The notes: generated by a model from the letters alone, not told the origin. DNA of 64,000 nt from Streptomyces sp. NBC_00102 (GCF_026343115.1 NZ_JAPEMC010000001.1:4731501-4795500), one strand, 5' to 3'. Positions 28,344 through 37,464 are shown, counted from the first letter of the stretch. Made by a program: numbers and translations.

Positions 28344-29264
28344 ATGAAGGACCTTCCCGCCCGCCGTCTGCTCCTGGTGCACGCGCACCCCGACGACGAG
28401 TCGATCAACAACGGCGCCACCATGGCCAAGTACGTCTCCCAGGGCGCCCACGTCACGCTGGTGACCTGCACCCTCGGCGAGGAGGGCGAGGTCATCCCGC
28501 CGTCGCTGGCGCACCTCGCGGCCGACCGGGACGACACCCTCGGCCCGTACCGGGTGGGTGAACTCGCCGCCGCCATGAAGGAACTGGGGGTCACCGACCA
28601 CCGCTTCCTGGGCGCCCCGGGCCGGTACCGCGACTCCGGGATGATGGGCACCGAGCAGAACCACCGGCCCGGCGCCTTCTGGGACACCGCGGTGGACGAG
28701 GCGGCCGCCCCGCTGGTGGACGTCATCCGCGAGATCCGCCCGCAGGTCCTGGTGACGTACGACCCCGACGGCGGCTACGGCCACCCCGACCACGTCCAGG
28801 CGCACCGGGTGGCGACCCGTGCGGCCGAGCTCGCCGCCGACCCCGGGTACGCGGGCGGTTCCGGCACCCCGGACGCGCCGCACGCCATCGCGAAGATCTA
28901 CTGGAACCGGACCCCCCGGCCGGTCGCCGAGGAAGCGTTCGCCCGGCTCCGGGCCGAGGCGCCCGGGGTGTTCGCGGAGATCGCGGAGGTCGACGACGTC
29001 CCCGGGGTGACCGAGGAGTCCGCGATCACCACGGAGATCGACGGCTCGGCGTACGCGGAGGCGAAGGCGGCGGCCATGCGGGCCCACGCCACCCAGGTCG
29101 CCGTGCACGGCCCCTGGTTCGCCCTCTCCAACGACAAGGGCCAGCCGCTCTTCACCACCGAGTACTACCAACTGGTCCACGGCGTCGCCGGAGGCGGCGG
29201 GGCGCGCGAGGAGGACCTCTTCGCGGGTCTGCCCGAGGCCGCCGTGACGGGGGACCGGTCATGA
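28344..29264 (+). CDS. mshB: N-acetyl-inositol-glucosamine deacetylase MshB
   Basis: 306-aa zinc deacetylase of mycothiol synthesis. It removes acetyl from GlcNAc-inositol to give the GlcN-inositol that MshC joins to cysteine. The PIG-L/LmbE fold is evident: AHPDDES near residue 13 supplies the Zn-binding His and Asp pair and the catalytic Asp, and HPDHVQAH supplies the second Zn histidine. The length matches the family. The ATG at 28344 is preferred to the GTG at 28335 because it gives [19 protein letters not shown]. Its stop overlaps the start of the downstream membrane-protein gene. Confidence 0.9.
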   Translation: MKDLPARRLLLVHAHPDDESINNGATMAKYVSQGAHVTLVTCTLGEEGEVIPPSLAHLAADRDDTLGPYRVGELAAAMKELGVTDHRFLGAPGRYRDSGMMGTEQNHRPGAFWDTAVDEAAAPLVDVIREIRPQVLVTYDPDGGYGHPDHVQAHRVATRAAELAADPGYAGGSGTPDAPHAIAKIYWNRTPRPVAEEAFARLRAEAPGVFAEIAEVDDVPGVTEESAITTEIDGSAYAEAKAAAMRAHATQVAVHGPWFALSNDKGQPLFTTEYYQLVHGVAGGGGAREEDLFAGLPEAAVTGDRS

Positions 29265-29740
29265 GCGGCAGGAAGAGCCGGGACGACCGGGCCCGCGCCG
29301 AGGCCCGCGCCCCGCGCACCAACGCCCCGCCCCGGGCGCCCGAGCCCACCGGGATGGCGGCCCCGCTCAACCCCCGCAGGATCGGCGCCTACCTCGGCCT
29401 CGCGGTCCTCGGAGCGCTGGTGCAGCTGGCCGGTTCACTGGTTCAGGGGGCCTGGTTCCCCGGTGGCCTGCTGCTGGCCCTGGCCGGCGGCGCGGGTGTC
29501 TTCTACGGCGGCCGCCTTCTCACCCGCACGCAGCTCGGCGCCCTCGCGCCCGCCGCCGGGTGGCTGGTCGCGTTGTTCGTGGTGCTGGCCGGACGCCCCG
29601 AGGGAGACGCCCTCTTCGGCGGCGGCGACGAGATCGCCCTGGCGCTCTTCGCCCTCGGAGGGATGGTGGTCGCTGTGATCTGCGCCACCTTCTCCGGAGG
29701 GCCTCTTTCGGCCAACGACCAGGAACGTTCAGGCCGGTGA
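29261..29740 (+). CDS. DUF6113-like integral membrane protein
   Basis: 159 aa, starting inside the mshB stop codon (ATGA). A basic N terminus of about 40 residues is followed by four hydrophobic helices ([74 protein letters not shown]). In actinobacteria a small membrane protein of this type commonly follows mshB. Its function is unknown. Translational coupling suggests a link to mycothiol metabolism, but this is only context. Confidence 0.7.
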   Translation: MSGRKSRDDRARAEARAPRTNAPPRAPEPTGMAAPLNPRRIGAYLGLAVLGALVQLAGSLVQGAWFPGGLLLALAGGAGVFYGGRLLTRTQLGALAPAAGWLVALFVVLAGRPEGDALFGGGDEIALALFALGGMVVAVICATFSGGPLSANDQERSGR

Positions 29741-29915
29741 CATGCCTTGAGCGGCAGCTCACGGGCGTCCACGGGTGTGAGGTGGCGGTGGAGGTTTCCA
29801 CCGGGCGTGAAACGCCCGTGCGCGGCGGCCAGTATGGTGGTGCGCGCGCCGAGCCGTCCCCTGGCCTGCGGCATGGGGGAAGTACGGGCGGCGGAGCCAA
29901 TCGGGAGAACCTGCT

Positions 29916-31979
29916 TTGAGTCGTGAAACTGACAGTTCGTCCTCCGGGCCCCAGGGGCGCGGTGGTGCCGCCTACCCCTCGGGCACGCCGCCGTACGGAT
30001 CACGCCAGTACCCGTCGTTGCACCCGACGCAGGACGGCGCGGAATCCGCACCCGAGCCCACCCCGGATTCGCCGCGGTCGTCGCGGCCCGAGGAACCCAG
30101 GACCGAGACGACCCTGACGACGCGCATCCGGATCAACATCCCCGGGTCGCGGCCGATCCCGCCCGTCGTGATGCGTACGCCCATGGCGGAGGGCGACAAC
30201 GCCTCCGACCCCGAGCGCACCGCCGTCACGCCGCTTCCCGGTCCGGGAGCCCCCGCCTCCGGGCAGCAGGCCGGCGAGTCCGCCACCGACGCACCGGGCG
30301 GAGGTGCCGCCGAGGAGGCGCCGGCCGAGCCGCCCGCCAAGGAGACGCCCACCAGCGACTGGTTCGCCCCGCGCAAGACCCCGGCCGCCCCCTCCGTGCT
30401 GGACGCCCCGAGCGGCCCCGCCGGCGGAAGTGTGCCGGGCCCGGCAGGGGCACCGGCGGGAGCGGACGCGCCGACCGGCCCGCGCGCCGGGTCGCCGTAC
30501 CTCTCCGACGGCCCGCAGGACGGCTTCCCCGCCGGTCCCGCGGCCGGCCGGAGCGCGCTGGACAGCATCGACGCGGACCTCGCCGACTCCGGCCGGCCCA
30601 CGCCGAACCCCGGGGTACGCACCCCCGGCCCCGCGGGTTCGACCACCGGACCGGGTGCGGGTACCGCCAGCTTCCCGTCCGGCCCCGGAAGCCCCATCGG
30701 CCAGGGCCGTCCCGGCCTCACGGTTCCGGGCGTCCCGAACCCGTCCGGGGCACCCGGCCCGCAGGGCGGCCCGGGTGGTCCCGGTGCCATGGGCTCCGCG
30801 CCCCGGCTCTCCGACGACACCGCGATCCTGACGCCCCAGGTCCCCGCACCCACCCCGGGCGGCGGTCACGTCTCCGGCGACACCCTCACCGGTGGCATCC
30901 CCGTCGTGCCCGGCGGCGCACGGCCGTTCCCGCCCCGCTCCGAGGGCCCGGACGGCCCGGCGCCCGCACCGCAGGGGCCCTCGGGTCCCAGCACCCCGCG
31001 TCCCGCCGCGCAGAACGCCGCGCCGGCCGGCAAGGGCCGGTCCAAGACGGTCCTGCTCGGCGCCGCGGTCGTCGTCCTGGCGGGCATCGCCTACGGCGCG
31101 GGCCTGCTGATGAACCACTCCGAGGTTCCCAAGGGCACCACGGTCCTCGGCCTGGACATCGGCGGCGGCACGAAGACCGCGGCGGTGAGCAAGCTCGACG
31201 CCGAGTTCGGCAAGCGCGCCAAGGCGCCGCTGAAGCTCTCCGTCGACGGCAAGCAGACCGAACTCTCCCCGGAGAAGGCCGGCCTGCAGCTGGACAGCGT
31301 GGAGACCGTGCGCGGCGCGGCGGGCAGCGACTACAACCCCGTCTCCGTGATCGGCTCCCTCTTCGGCGGGGCCCGCCCGGCCGACCCGGTGATCCCGGTC
31401 GACGAGGAGAAGCTCGCCGCGGCGCTCAACGCCCTGTCCGGCGTCTCCGGTTCCGCGACCGACGGCACCATCAAGTTCGAGCCGAACAAGGCCGAGCCGG
31501 TGCCGGGCAAGGCGGGCAAGGGCATCGACGTCAACCAGTCGATCGTCGCCGTACGGGACGCCTACCGCGCCCAGGTCCAGACGGGCACCGCCGCCGTCGT
31601 GGAACTGCCGGTCGTCACCCGGCAGCCCACCATCACCCAGGCCGAACTCGACCGGGCGATGAAGGAGTTCGCGGAGCCCGCGATGTCCGACCTGGTCACC
31701 ATCGAGGCCGGCGGCAAGCAGATCCAGTTCGGCCCGGCGCTGTCCCTGCCGCAGATCCTGTCGATGAAGGCGGTCGACGGCAAGCTCGTGCCGTACTACG
31801 ACAAGAAGGCCATCGAGACCCTCTGCGACGGCGTCTTCGACGGCGTCATGGCGACCAAGGCCGACGGCAAGCAGCACCAGGTCGGACCCGACGACGTGGC
31901 CAAGGCCATGCAGCAGGCGCTGCTCGGCAAGACCACGGCCGAACGCACGGTCACGATCGACCTCACCGGCCAGGGCTGA
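29916..31979 (+). CDS. Membrane-anchored protein with peptidoglycan-binding-like ectodomain
   Basis: 687 aa with a TTG start (GGGAG upstream). The first 370 residues are Pro/Gly/Ala-rich and disordered, presumably cytoplasmic. One helix (TVLLGAAVVVLAGIAYGAGLL, about 377-397) crosses the membrane. The outer part, from VPKGTTVLGLDIGGGTKTAAVSKL onward, resembles the PG_binding_4 domains found in front of VanW or L,D-transpeptidase domains. No catalytic domain follows. A role at the cell wall is likely, but the exact function is unknown. It is a single gene ended by a strong terminator. Confidence 0.65.
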   Translation: MSRETDSSSSGPQGRGGAAYPSGTPPYGSRQYPSLHPTQDGAESAPEPTPDSPRSSRPEEPRTETTLTTRIRINIPGSRPIPPVVMRTPMAEGDNASDPERTAVTPLPGPGAPASGQQAGESATDAPGGGAAEEAPAEPPAKETPTSDWFAPRKTPAAPSVLDAPSGPAGGSVPGPAGAPAGADAPTGPRAGSPYLSDGPQDGFPAGPAAGRSALDSIDADLADSGRPTPNPGVRTPGPAGSTTGPGAGTASFPSGPGSPIGQGRPGLTVPGVPNPSGAPGPQGGPGGPGAMGSAPRLSDDTAILTPQVPAPTPGGGHVSGDTLTGGIPVVPGGARPFPPRSEGPDGPAPAPQGPSGPSTPRPAAQNAAPAGKGRSKTVLLGAAVVVLAGIAYGAGLLMNHSEVPKGTTVLGLDIGGGTKTAAVSKLDAEFGKRAKAPLKLSVDGKQTELSPEKAGLQLDSVETVRGAAGSDYNPVSVIGSLFGGARPADPVIPVDEEKLAAALNALSGVSGSATDGTIKFEPNKAEPVPGKAGKGIDVNQSIVAVRDAYRAQVQTGTAAVVELPVVTRQPTITQAELDRAMKEFAEPAMSDLVTIEAGGKQIQFGPALSLPQILSMKAVDGKLVPYYDKKAIETLCDGVFDGVMATKADGKQHQVGPDDVAKAMQQALLGKTTAERTVTIDLTGQG

Positions 31980-32003
31980 CGCTCCGCTTCGCCCCCGCCG
32001 TAC

Positions 32004-32046
32004 CGCGCACCGCCCCGTCCGGGTCTCCCGGGCGGGGCGGTGCGCG
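32004..32046 (+). terminator. Terminator after the cell-wall-binding membrane protein
   Basis: An approximately 18-bp GC-rich stem (left arm from 32004, right arm 32029-32046, one G-U pair) begins 25 bp after the stop codon. Confidence 0.7.
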
Positions 32047-32092
32047 TGTGCGGGCCTCCGCGTCCCGCCCGCGCCCGTGTCACGCACCCGGT

Positions 32093-32106
32093 ATGACATC
32101 TGTCAT
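32093..32106. promoter_or_regulatory. Palindromic operator ATGACA-TC-TGTCAT
   Basis: A perfect palindrome, ATGACATCTGTCAT, 59 bp before the ATPase start of the exporter/two-component operon. TGACA/TGTCA half-sites with a 2-bp centre are typical of NarL/DesR-type response regulators that control their own linked ABC exporter. It is therefore the best candidate site for the response regulator encoded at 36828. Assignment to that regulator is inferred. Confidence 0.55.
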
Positions 32107-32164
32107 CCCGGACACCAGCCCGCCGTCCCTGCCGCCCGCACCCCGCGTCGGCCAAGCTGTAGCC

Positions 32165-33100
32165 ATGACAACGACAGCCATCGGAGCGACCGCCGCAGCC
32201 ACGGCCGTGGTCAGTTTCGACCAGGTGAGCAAGGCGTACGGAGACGTGCGCGCGGTCGACGGACTCCACCTCGACCTGCACCCCGGCGAGACCGTGGCGC
32301 TGCTCGGCCCCAACGGTGCCGGGAAGTCCTCCACGCTGGACCTGCTGCTCGGGCTGCGTACGGCGGACAGCGGTACGGTCCAGGTCTTCGGCACCACGCC
32401 GCAGGCGGCCATCGCCGCCGGGCGGGTCGGCGCGATGCTGCAGAGCGGCGGGCTGATGGAGGACGTCACCGTCGAGGAGATCGTCCGGCTCGCGTGCAGC
32501 CTGCACCCGCGGGCGTACCCGGTCGGTGAGGTGCTGGCGCGGGCCGGCATCGCGTCGATCGCCGGCCGCATGGTCAACAAGCTCTCCGGCGGCCAGGAGC
32601 AGCGGGTGCGGTTCGCGCTCGCCACCGCCGGGGCCAACGACCTGATCGTGCTCGACGAGCCGACCACCGGCATGGACGTCACCGCCCGCCAGGCCTTCTG
32701 GGCCACCATGCGCGAGCAGGCGGACCAGGGACGTACCGTCCTGTTCGCCACCCACTACCTCGAAGAGGCCGACGCGATCGCCGACCGCGTCCTCGTCCTC
32801 CACAAGGGCCGGCTGCTCGCCGACGGCACCGCCGCCGAGATCAAGGCCATGGCGGGGGTCCGCCGGATCTCGTTCGAGCTGGAGGGCCCGGTCGACGAGG
32901 CGGCCCTGCGCGCCCTGCCGTTCCTCTCCGCGCTCGACATCAGCGGCGACCGGGTACGCATCCAGTCGCGGAACGCCGACGCGACCGTCCACGCGGTCTA
33001 CGGCCTCGGCCTCTACCCGCGCGCACTCGAAGTAGCCGGACTCGGCCTGGAACAGGCCTTCGTCGCCATCACCGAGGCCGAGGAGGCCCGCACCTCATGA
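32165..33100 (+). CDS. ABC exporter ATPase (DrrA/CcmA type)
   Basis: 311-aa ATPase of an exporter. Walker A is GPNGAGKSS, signature LSGGQEQRVRFA, Walker B LIVLDEPTTGMD and H-switch FATHYLEEAD. The C-terminal extension after residue 230 is typical of DrrA-like exporter ATPases. The ATG at 32165 was chosen. An in-frame ATG at 32093 lies inside the palindromic operator and would add 24 non-conserved residues. Its stop overlaps the permease start (ATGA). Confidence 0.85.
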   Translation: MTTTAIGATAAATAVVSFDQVSKAYGDVRAVDGLHLDLHPGETVALLGPNGAGKSSTLDLLLGLRTADSGTVQVFGTTPQAAIAAGRVGAMLQSGGLMEDVTVEEIVRLACSLHPRAYPVGEVLARAGIASIAGRMVNKLSGGQEQRVRFALATAGANDLIVLDEPTTGMDVTARQAFWATMREQADQGRTVLFATHYLEEADAIADRVLVLHKGRLLADGTAAEIKAMAGVRRISFELEGPVDEAALRALPFLSALDISGDRVRIQSRNADATVHAVYGLGLYPRALEVAGLGLEQAFVAITEAEEARTS

Positions 33101-33930
33101 CGAACACCACCAGCGCGACGACGCTCACGGGCGGGACGAGTGCCGCGGGCGCGAAGGACCGGAGCCGGGTGAACCGGGCGAACCTCTTCTCCGGGGTGCT
33201 GATCCGGCTCGAAGTGACCCGCACCCTGCGGAACAAGAAGTTCATGTTCTTCTCGGTCCTCTATCCCTCCGTGATCTACCTGGCGGTCTCCAGCACCCAG
33301 AACACCACGGGACTGGTCCCCGGCACCCGGCTGACCATGCAGGCCTTCTTCATGGTCGCGATGGGCTCCTTCGGCGCGCTGACCGCCGTACTCATGGGCA
33401 ACAGCGAACGCATCGCCAAAGAGCGCGAGAAGGGCTGGGTACGCCAGCTCCGGCTGACCGCACTGCCCGGTCACGCCTACGTCCTCGCGAAGATCGCCAG
33501 TGCCGCGATCGTCACCCTGCCCTGCATCGTGGTCGTGTTCGTGGTGGCCGCCGCGGTCAAGGGCGTACGGCTGGAGGCCTGGCAGTGGTTCGCGCTGACC
33601 GGGGTCATCTGGGCCGGATCGCTCGTCTTCGCCGCCCTCGGCGTGGCCATCGGCTACCTGGCCAGCGGCGACGCGGTGCGCCCGATCACGATGATCATCT
33701 ACTTCGGTCTGTCGATCCTCGGCGGACTCTGGATGCCCAGCTCCACCTTCCCCGAGTGGCTCCAGAACATCTCCCGCTGGCTGCCCACGCACGCGTACGC
33801 CGCACTCGGCCAGGCCATCGAGACCGGCGGGGCTCCGCACTCCGGGGACGTCCTCCTGCTCTGCGTCTACTTCGTGGTCTTCGCGGGCGGCGCGGCCTGG
33901 CTCTACCGGAAGGACACCCTGAAGGCGTGA
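33097..33930 (+). CDS. ABC-2 type exporter permease
   Basis: 277-aa permease with six hydrophobic segments and the ABC-2 layout (IRLEVTRTLRNKKFMFFSVLYPSVIYLAV, FFMVAMGSFGALTAVLMGN, IVTLPCIVVVFVVAAAV, PITMIIYFGLSILGGLWMP). It pairs with the preceding ATPase to export drugs, lipids or peptides. It overlaps both neighbours by 4 bp (ATGA and GTGA), so ATPase, permease and kinase are co-translated. Bacillus YvfRST/DesK-type operons have the same order. Confidence 0.85.
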   Translation: MTNTTSATTLTGGTSAAGAKDRSRVNRANLFSGVLIRLEVTRTLRNKKFMFFSVLYPSVIYLAVSSTQNTTGLVPGTRLTMQAFFMVAMGSFGALTAVLMGNSERIAKEREKGWVRQLRLTALPGHAYVLAKIASAAIVTLPCIVVVFVVAAAVKGVRLEAWQWFALTGVIWAGSLVFAALGVAIGYLASGDAVRPITMIIYFGLSILGGLWMPSSTFPEWLQNISRWLPTHAYAALGQAIETGGAPHSGDVLLLCVYFVVFAGGAAWLYRKDTLKA

Positions 33931-35150
33931 GCGACGACGTCACGGGGGTGGGCATCGGGCGCCCGCCCGTCACCCGCCGCCAGACAGCGACGAAAATGTT
34001 CTGGATCTGTGTCTGGCTGGCGTTCATGAGCGCCCCGGTCTCCGACCTCGCGGACGGCCACCACACCCCGTGGGCCACGGCACTCGGCTGCCTCGGACTG
34101 GCCGCCTTCGGGGCCGTGTACCTGATGCTGGTCTTCCGCCACACGTCGCGCTCGCCGAACATCACCCGGGCCGGGTGGACGGTCGCGCTGCTCACCGCGT
34201 GTGCCACCGTCCTCAGCCTGACCCTCGGGCCGTCCTGGCTGGTGCTCTTCGTCTACGTCAGCGTCTCGGCCGGGGCCGTTCTCCCGCTACGCGTCGCCGG
34301 CCGCGTGATCCCCGCCCTGACGGCCCTGATGGCCGGGCTCGGCCTCGCGCGGGGCGCCGAGGACGCGGGGAGCCTGGTCCTCGGACTGCTGCTGCCCGCA
34401 CTGCTCGGCGGGTTCGCCATGACCGGCGTACGCCAACTGGTCCGTACGACGGTCGAACTGCGCGAGGCCCGCGCCACGGTCGCCCAACTCGCCGCCAACG
34501 AGGAGCGGTTGCGTCTCGCCCGCGATCTGCACGACCTGCTCGGCCACTCGCTCTCGCTGATCACCCTGAAGAGCGAACTGGCCGGGCGGATGCTCCCCGG
34601 CCATCCCGAACAGGCGGCCCTGCAGGTCGCCGACATCGAACGGGTCAGCCGCCAGGCACTGGTGGACGTACGCGACGCCGTCACCGGCTACCGCAGGCTC
34701 ACCCTCCCCGGCGAACTGGCGGGAGCCCGTACGGCGTTGGCGGCGGCGGGTATCACCGCCGCCGTCCCCGCCGACGCTCCGGCCACGGGCACCCTGCCCG
34801 CGGGCTCCGAAGAGGCCCTCGCCTGGGGGCTGCGGGAAGCCGTCACCAACGTCGTACGCCACAGCGGGGCCAGGACCTGCACGGTCACCCTCGCCCCCCG
34901 GCAGACCCTGGCCGGCCGGTTCCTCGAACTCGTCGTCGTGGACGACGGACGGGGTGGGGCGGGCATCCCGTCCGGTATCGCGTCCGCGGCCGATACCGGC
35001 ATCACCCCCGGCAACGGTCTCACCGGCCTGCGCGAGCGCCTCGCCGCAGTGGACGGCACCCTCACCGCCGGGCCCGCCGACACGGGCCGGGGCTTCCGGC
35101 TCACCCTCAGTGTCCCGCTGGACACGAACGCGGCGGGTGAACACGCTTGA
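33927..35150 (+). CDS. Sensor histidine kinase, NarL/DesK type
   Basis: 407-aa membrane sensor. Five or six N-terminal helices (for example LLTACATVLSLTLGPSWLVLFV) carry almost no extracellular domain. The HisKA_3 box ARDLHDLLGHSLSLI has phospho-accepting His202. The HATPase domain follows with LREAVTNVVRHSG (N box) and GNGLTGLRERL. It starts by GTGA overlap with the permease gene, so it is coupled to the exporter. No response regulator follows directly; the likely partner is 1.7 kb downstream, beyond the inserted MerR/MBL pair. Confidence 0.85.
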   Translation: MSDDVTGVGIGRPPVTRRQTATKMFWICVWLAFMSAPVSDLADGHHTPWATALGCLGLAAFGAVYLMLVFRHTSRSPNITRAGWTVALLTACATVLSLTLGPSWLVLFVYVSVSAGAVLPLRVAGRVIPALTALMAGLGLARGAEDAGSLVLGLLLPALLGGFAMTGVRQLVRTTVELREARATVAQLAANEERLRLARDLHDLLGHSLSLITLKSELAGRMLPGHPEQAALQVADIERVSRQALVDVRDAVTGYRRLTLPGELAGARTALAAAGITAAVPADAPATGTLPAGSEEALAWGLREAVTNVVRHSGARTCTVTLAPRQTLAGRFLELVVVDDGRGGAGIPSGIASAADTGITPGNGLTGLRERLAAVDGTLTAGPADTGRGFRLTLSVPLDTNAAGEHA

Positions 35151-35154
35151 AGGC

Positions 35155-35230
35155 TGTCCCGCCTGTCCTACCTGTCCCGCCCGTCCTACCCGTCCTACCC
35201 GTCCTGCCCGTCCTACCTGTCCCGCCGGTC
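35155..35230. repeat. Imperfect tandem repeats of GTCCTACC type
   Basis: About eight imperfect 9-10-bp copies of CCCGTCCTA / CCTGTCCTA run from just after the kinase stop into the 3' end of the MerR gene. The tract is almost entirely pyrimidines interrupted by single G or A. Confidence 0.7.
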
Positions 35231-35644
35231 CGAAAGCGCCCGCTGGGTGATCGCCGACCGCGCCCCCCGTTCCACCAGGGCGGAGCACTCCGGGCAGTCG
35301 GAGACGACCGGGTGTACGCAGTGCACCAGGTGGGCCAAGTACCGGTCGGCCAGTTCGAGGTTCGCGATGTGTTCGGCGATCCGGGCGCGCTTCGCGTCGA
35401 TCAGACCGATGCGGTCGGCCCGTTCACCCGAGGCGAGTTCACCGATTTCGGCGAGTGAGAGCCCGGCCCGCTGACCGATTTGGATGAGGCGGGCCCGGCC
35501 GACTGTCCGGTCGTCGTAGACGCGATGCCCGGAGGGCAGCCGTCGAGGGGTGAGCAGCCCGATGTCCTCCCAGTGGCGCAGGACATGGGTGGCCACCCCG
35601 AGCAGGGCAGCCGCACCGCCGATCTTCCACTCCACTGCGGGCAT
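35213..35644 (-). CDS. MerR family transcriptional regulator
   Basis: 143 aa. The N-terminal winged helix (KIGGAAALLGVATHVLRHWEDIGLLTPRRLPSGHRVYDDRTV) is classical MerR, followed by a coiled-coil helix. The C terminus holds HCVHPVVSDCPEC, a Cys/His cluster that could bind metal or sense thiols. AGGAG lies just before the ATG. It is divergent from the metallo-hydrolase gene, with a perfect MerR-type palindrome between them, so it probably controls both promoters. Its 3' end runs into the tandem repeat. Confidence 0.85.
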   Translation of the reverse strand: MPAVEWKIGGAAALLGVATHVLRHWEDIGLLTPRRLPSGHRVYDDRTVGRARLIQIGQRAGLSLAEIGELASGERADRIGLIDAKRARIAEHIANLELADRYLAHLVHCVHPVVSDCPECSALVERGARSAITQRALSDRRDR

Positions 35645-35652
35645 CGCACTCC

Positions 35653-35681
35653 TTTACTTCAGGTCGGCCTGAAGTTATACC
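35653..35681. promoter_or_regulatory. MerR operator within divergent promoter
   Basis: ACTTCAGG (35656-35663) and CCTGAAGT (35668-35675) form a perfect 8-bp inverted repeat with centre TCGG. On the plus strand it lies between a -35-like TTTACT (35653-35658) and a -10-like TATACC (35676-35681). This is where MerR proteins bind to twist and activate promoters. On the minus strand TATAAC in the same region could serve the MerR gene itself. Confidence 0.75.
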
Positions 35682-35729
35682 GTCCCGTCATCGAACGCAC
35701 CACCCGATGGCGAGAGGGACAAAACTGCT

Positions 35730-36653
35730 GTGTCCGACGCTGTGAAATCACCGACGCTGGCCGCATGCTGTGGCGCGGTCGCGAGCCTGGCCACGGGACT
35801 TGTCCGTCCCCGACGCCCCGACCAGCGGTTTCTGAACGGCCTGACCGACGCGGGGCTACCGGACACGGCGGTGTCGGTCACGGTGTCCGTACTTCGGCAG
35901 GTGCCACGGTCCGTGCCCACCGCACTGATCGTGGAAGGGTTACGGCAGCCGCGGCGCATCGAGAATTCGCTGCTGTCGTTCGTGATCACCCACCCGGAAG
36001 CGACGTTCATCGTGGATCCGGGTGTCTGTCTGGATGTCGACAGCCGCGCCGTCGCGGAGTTGCCCGCGTTCCTGCGGTTCGCGGTGCGTCCCCCGGCCGA
36101 CACCGTCGCCACCGTTACCGCGCTGCGTGAGCGGCCGGGTCCCAGCCTGGATTTCGCGCTGCCGACGCACGCGCATTGGGACCACGTGTGCGGACTCCTC
36201 GATCTTCCCGAACTGCCGGTACATCTGCACCGCCGCGAACACGACTGGGTCGTGGGAGGCTCGATCGCGCCCGTTGGCGGTGTCCGCGAGGCCCTGCGCG
36301 GCCGGGGTGTTGTCCAGTACGAACTGGACGGCCCGCCGATCCTCACGTTTACCGCCAGCCACGACCTCTTCGGTGACGGTTCCGTCGTGCTCGTCGACCT
36401 CGCGGGACACACCCCTGGCAGCGTCGGAGTCCTGGCGCACACGGCAACGGGCTGGGTGCTGCTCGCCGGTGACGCTGCCTGGCACACCGACCAGATCGAC
36501 CTCATCCGGCAGAAGGCCGGCTACCCCGGCGAGCTCGCCGACGAAGACCGGCACGAGACCTTCCGGACGCTGCACCGTCTGCACGCCGCCAGGGGCCGAG
36601 TCACGATCATCCCGACGCACGACCATCGCGCGGCCCAGCAGTTGCCGACCTGA
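35730..36653 (+). CDS. Metallo-beta-lactamase-fold hydrolase
   Basis: 307-aa MBL-fold enzyme. The zinc ligands are clear: THAHWDH gives HxHxDH, VDLAGHTPGSVG the third-site histidine, LLAGDAAW the bridging Asp, and PTHDHRAA the final histidine. Members hydrolyse thioesters, lactones or phosphoesters, and N-acyl-lactonases look similar. The start is GTG. A TTA codon at 35940-35942 (residue 71) makes translation depend on the bldA tRNA, so expression is expected late in growth. It is under the divergent MerR promoter. The pair separates a sensor kinase from its likely regulator and may be an insertion. Confidence 0.8.
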   Translation: MSDAVKSPTLAACCGAVASLATGLVRPRRPDQRFLNGLTDAGLPDTAVSVTVSVLRQVPRSVPTALIVEGLRQPRRIENSLLSFVITHPEATFIVDPGVCLDVDSRAVAELPAFLRFAVRPPADTVATVTALRERPGPSLDFALPTHAHWDHVCGLLDLPELPVHLHRREHDWVVGGSIAPVGGVREALRGRGVVQYELDGPPILTFTASHDLFGDGSVVLVDLAGHTPGSVGVLAHTATGWVLLAGDAAWHTDQIDLIRQKAGYPGELADEDRHETFRTLHRLHAARGRVTIIPTHDHRAAQQLPT

Positions 36654-36827
36654 TCACTCGGAGGGACTCCCGCGGGAACACCGACTGTCGGCCGGTGCAC
36701 AAGGCCGATCCGATCCCGGTACTCCTGACCGGCGGGCGAGAAGCAGCGGCTCTGTTTCCCGGACTCTCGCCCGCCGGACAACACCGCCCTCGACGAACCT
36801 GCGCGGTGCAGCACTAAAATTCCTGGA

Positions 36828-37439
36828 ATGAGCGTGATCCGACTCCTCCTCGCCGAGGACCAGTCCATGGTGCGGGAGGCCCTCGCCGCGCTCCTCGGGC
36901 TCGAACCCGACATCGAGGTGGTGGCCCAGGTGGCGCGCGGCGACGAGGTCCTCGACGCCGCACGCGCCCACGCGGTCGACGTGGCCCTCCTGGACATCGA
37001 GATGCCGGGCATGACCGGCATCGAGGCCGCCGGAGTGCTGCACCGAGAACTCCCGTCCGTGAAGATCGTGGTCGTCACCACCTTCGGCCGCCCCGGCTAC
37101 CTCCGCCGCGCCATGGAGGCGGGCGCCGACGCGTTCCTGGTGAAGGACGCGCCCGCCGCCCAACTCGCCGCAGCGGTACGGAAGGTGATCGCGGGGGAAC
37201 GCGTCATCGACCCGGCCCTGGCCGCCGCCGCGCTCGCCGAGGGCGCCAACCCGCTGACCGAACGCGAACGGGACGTGCTGCGCGCGGCGGCGGACGGCTC
37301 CACCAACGCGGAGATCGCTCGGGCCCTCCACCTCTCGCACGGCACGGTCCGCAACTATCTTTCCACCGCCATCCAGAAGACCGCCGCCCGCAACAGGGCC
37401 GACGCGGTACGGATCGCGGCGGACAAGGGCTGGCTGTAG
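36828..37439 (+). CDS. NarL/LuxR-type response regulator
   Basis: 203-aa two-component regulator. The receiver domain has the acidic pocket (LLLAEDQS), phospho-acceptor Asp56 in VALLDIEMPGM, and VVVTTFG and FLVKDAP with the conserved Thr and Lys. The LuxR HTH is PLTERERDVLRAAADGSTNAEIARALHLSHGTVRNYLS. It is of the DesR kind that normally sits next to exporters and DesK-type kinases, so the kinase at 33927 is its probable partner. An AT-rich patch just before the start may hold its own promoter. Confidence 0.87.
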   Translation: MSVIRLLLAEDQSMVREALAALLGLEPDIEVVAQVARGDEVLDAARAHAVDVALLDIEMPGMTGIEAAGVLHRELPSVKIVVVTTFGRPGYLRRAMEAGADAFLVKDAPAAQLAAAVRKVIAGERVIDPALAAAALAEGANPLTERERDVLRAAADGSTNAEIARALHLSHGTVRNYLSTAIQKTAARNRADAVRIAADKGWL

Positions 37440-37464
37440 GCCGCCCCGGTTCCGGGAGCGGCGC

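Noticed and set aside
32093..32164. Upstream ATG for the exporter ATPase
   Set aside because: It lies inside the palindromic operator and adds a proline-rich, non-family N terminus.
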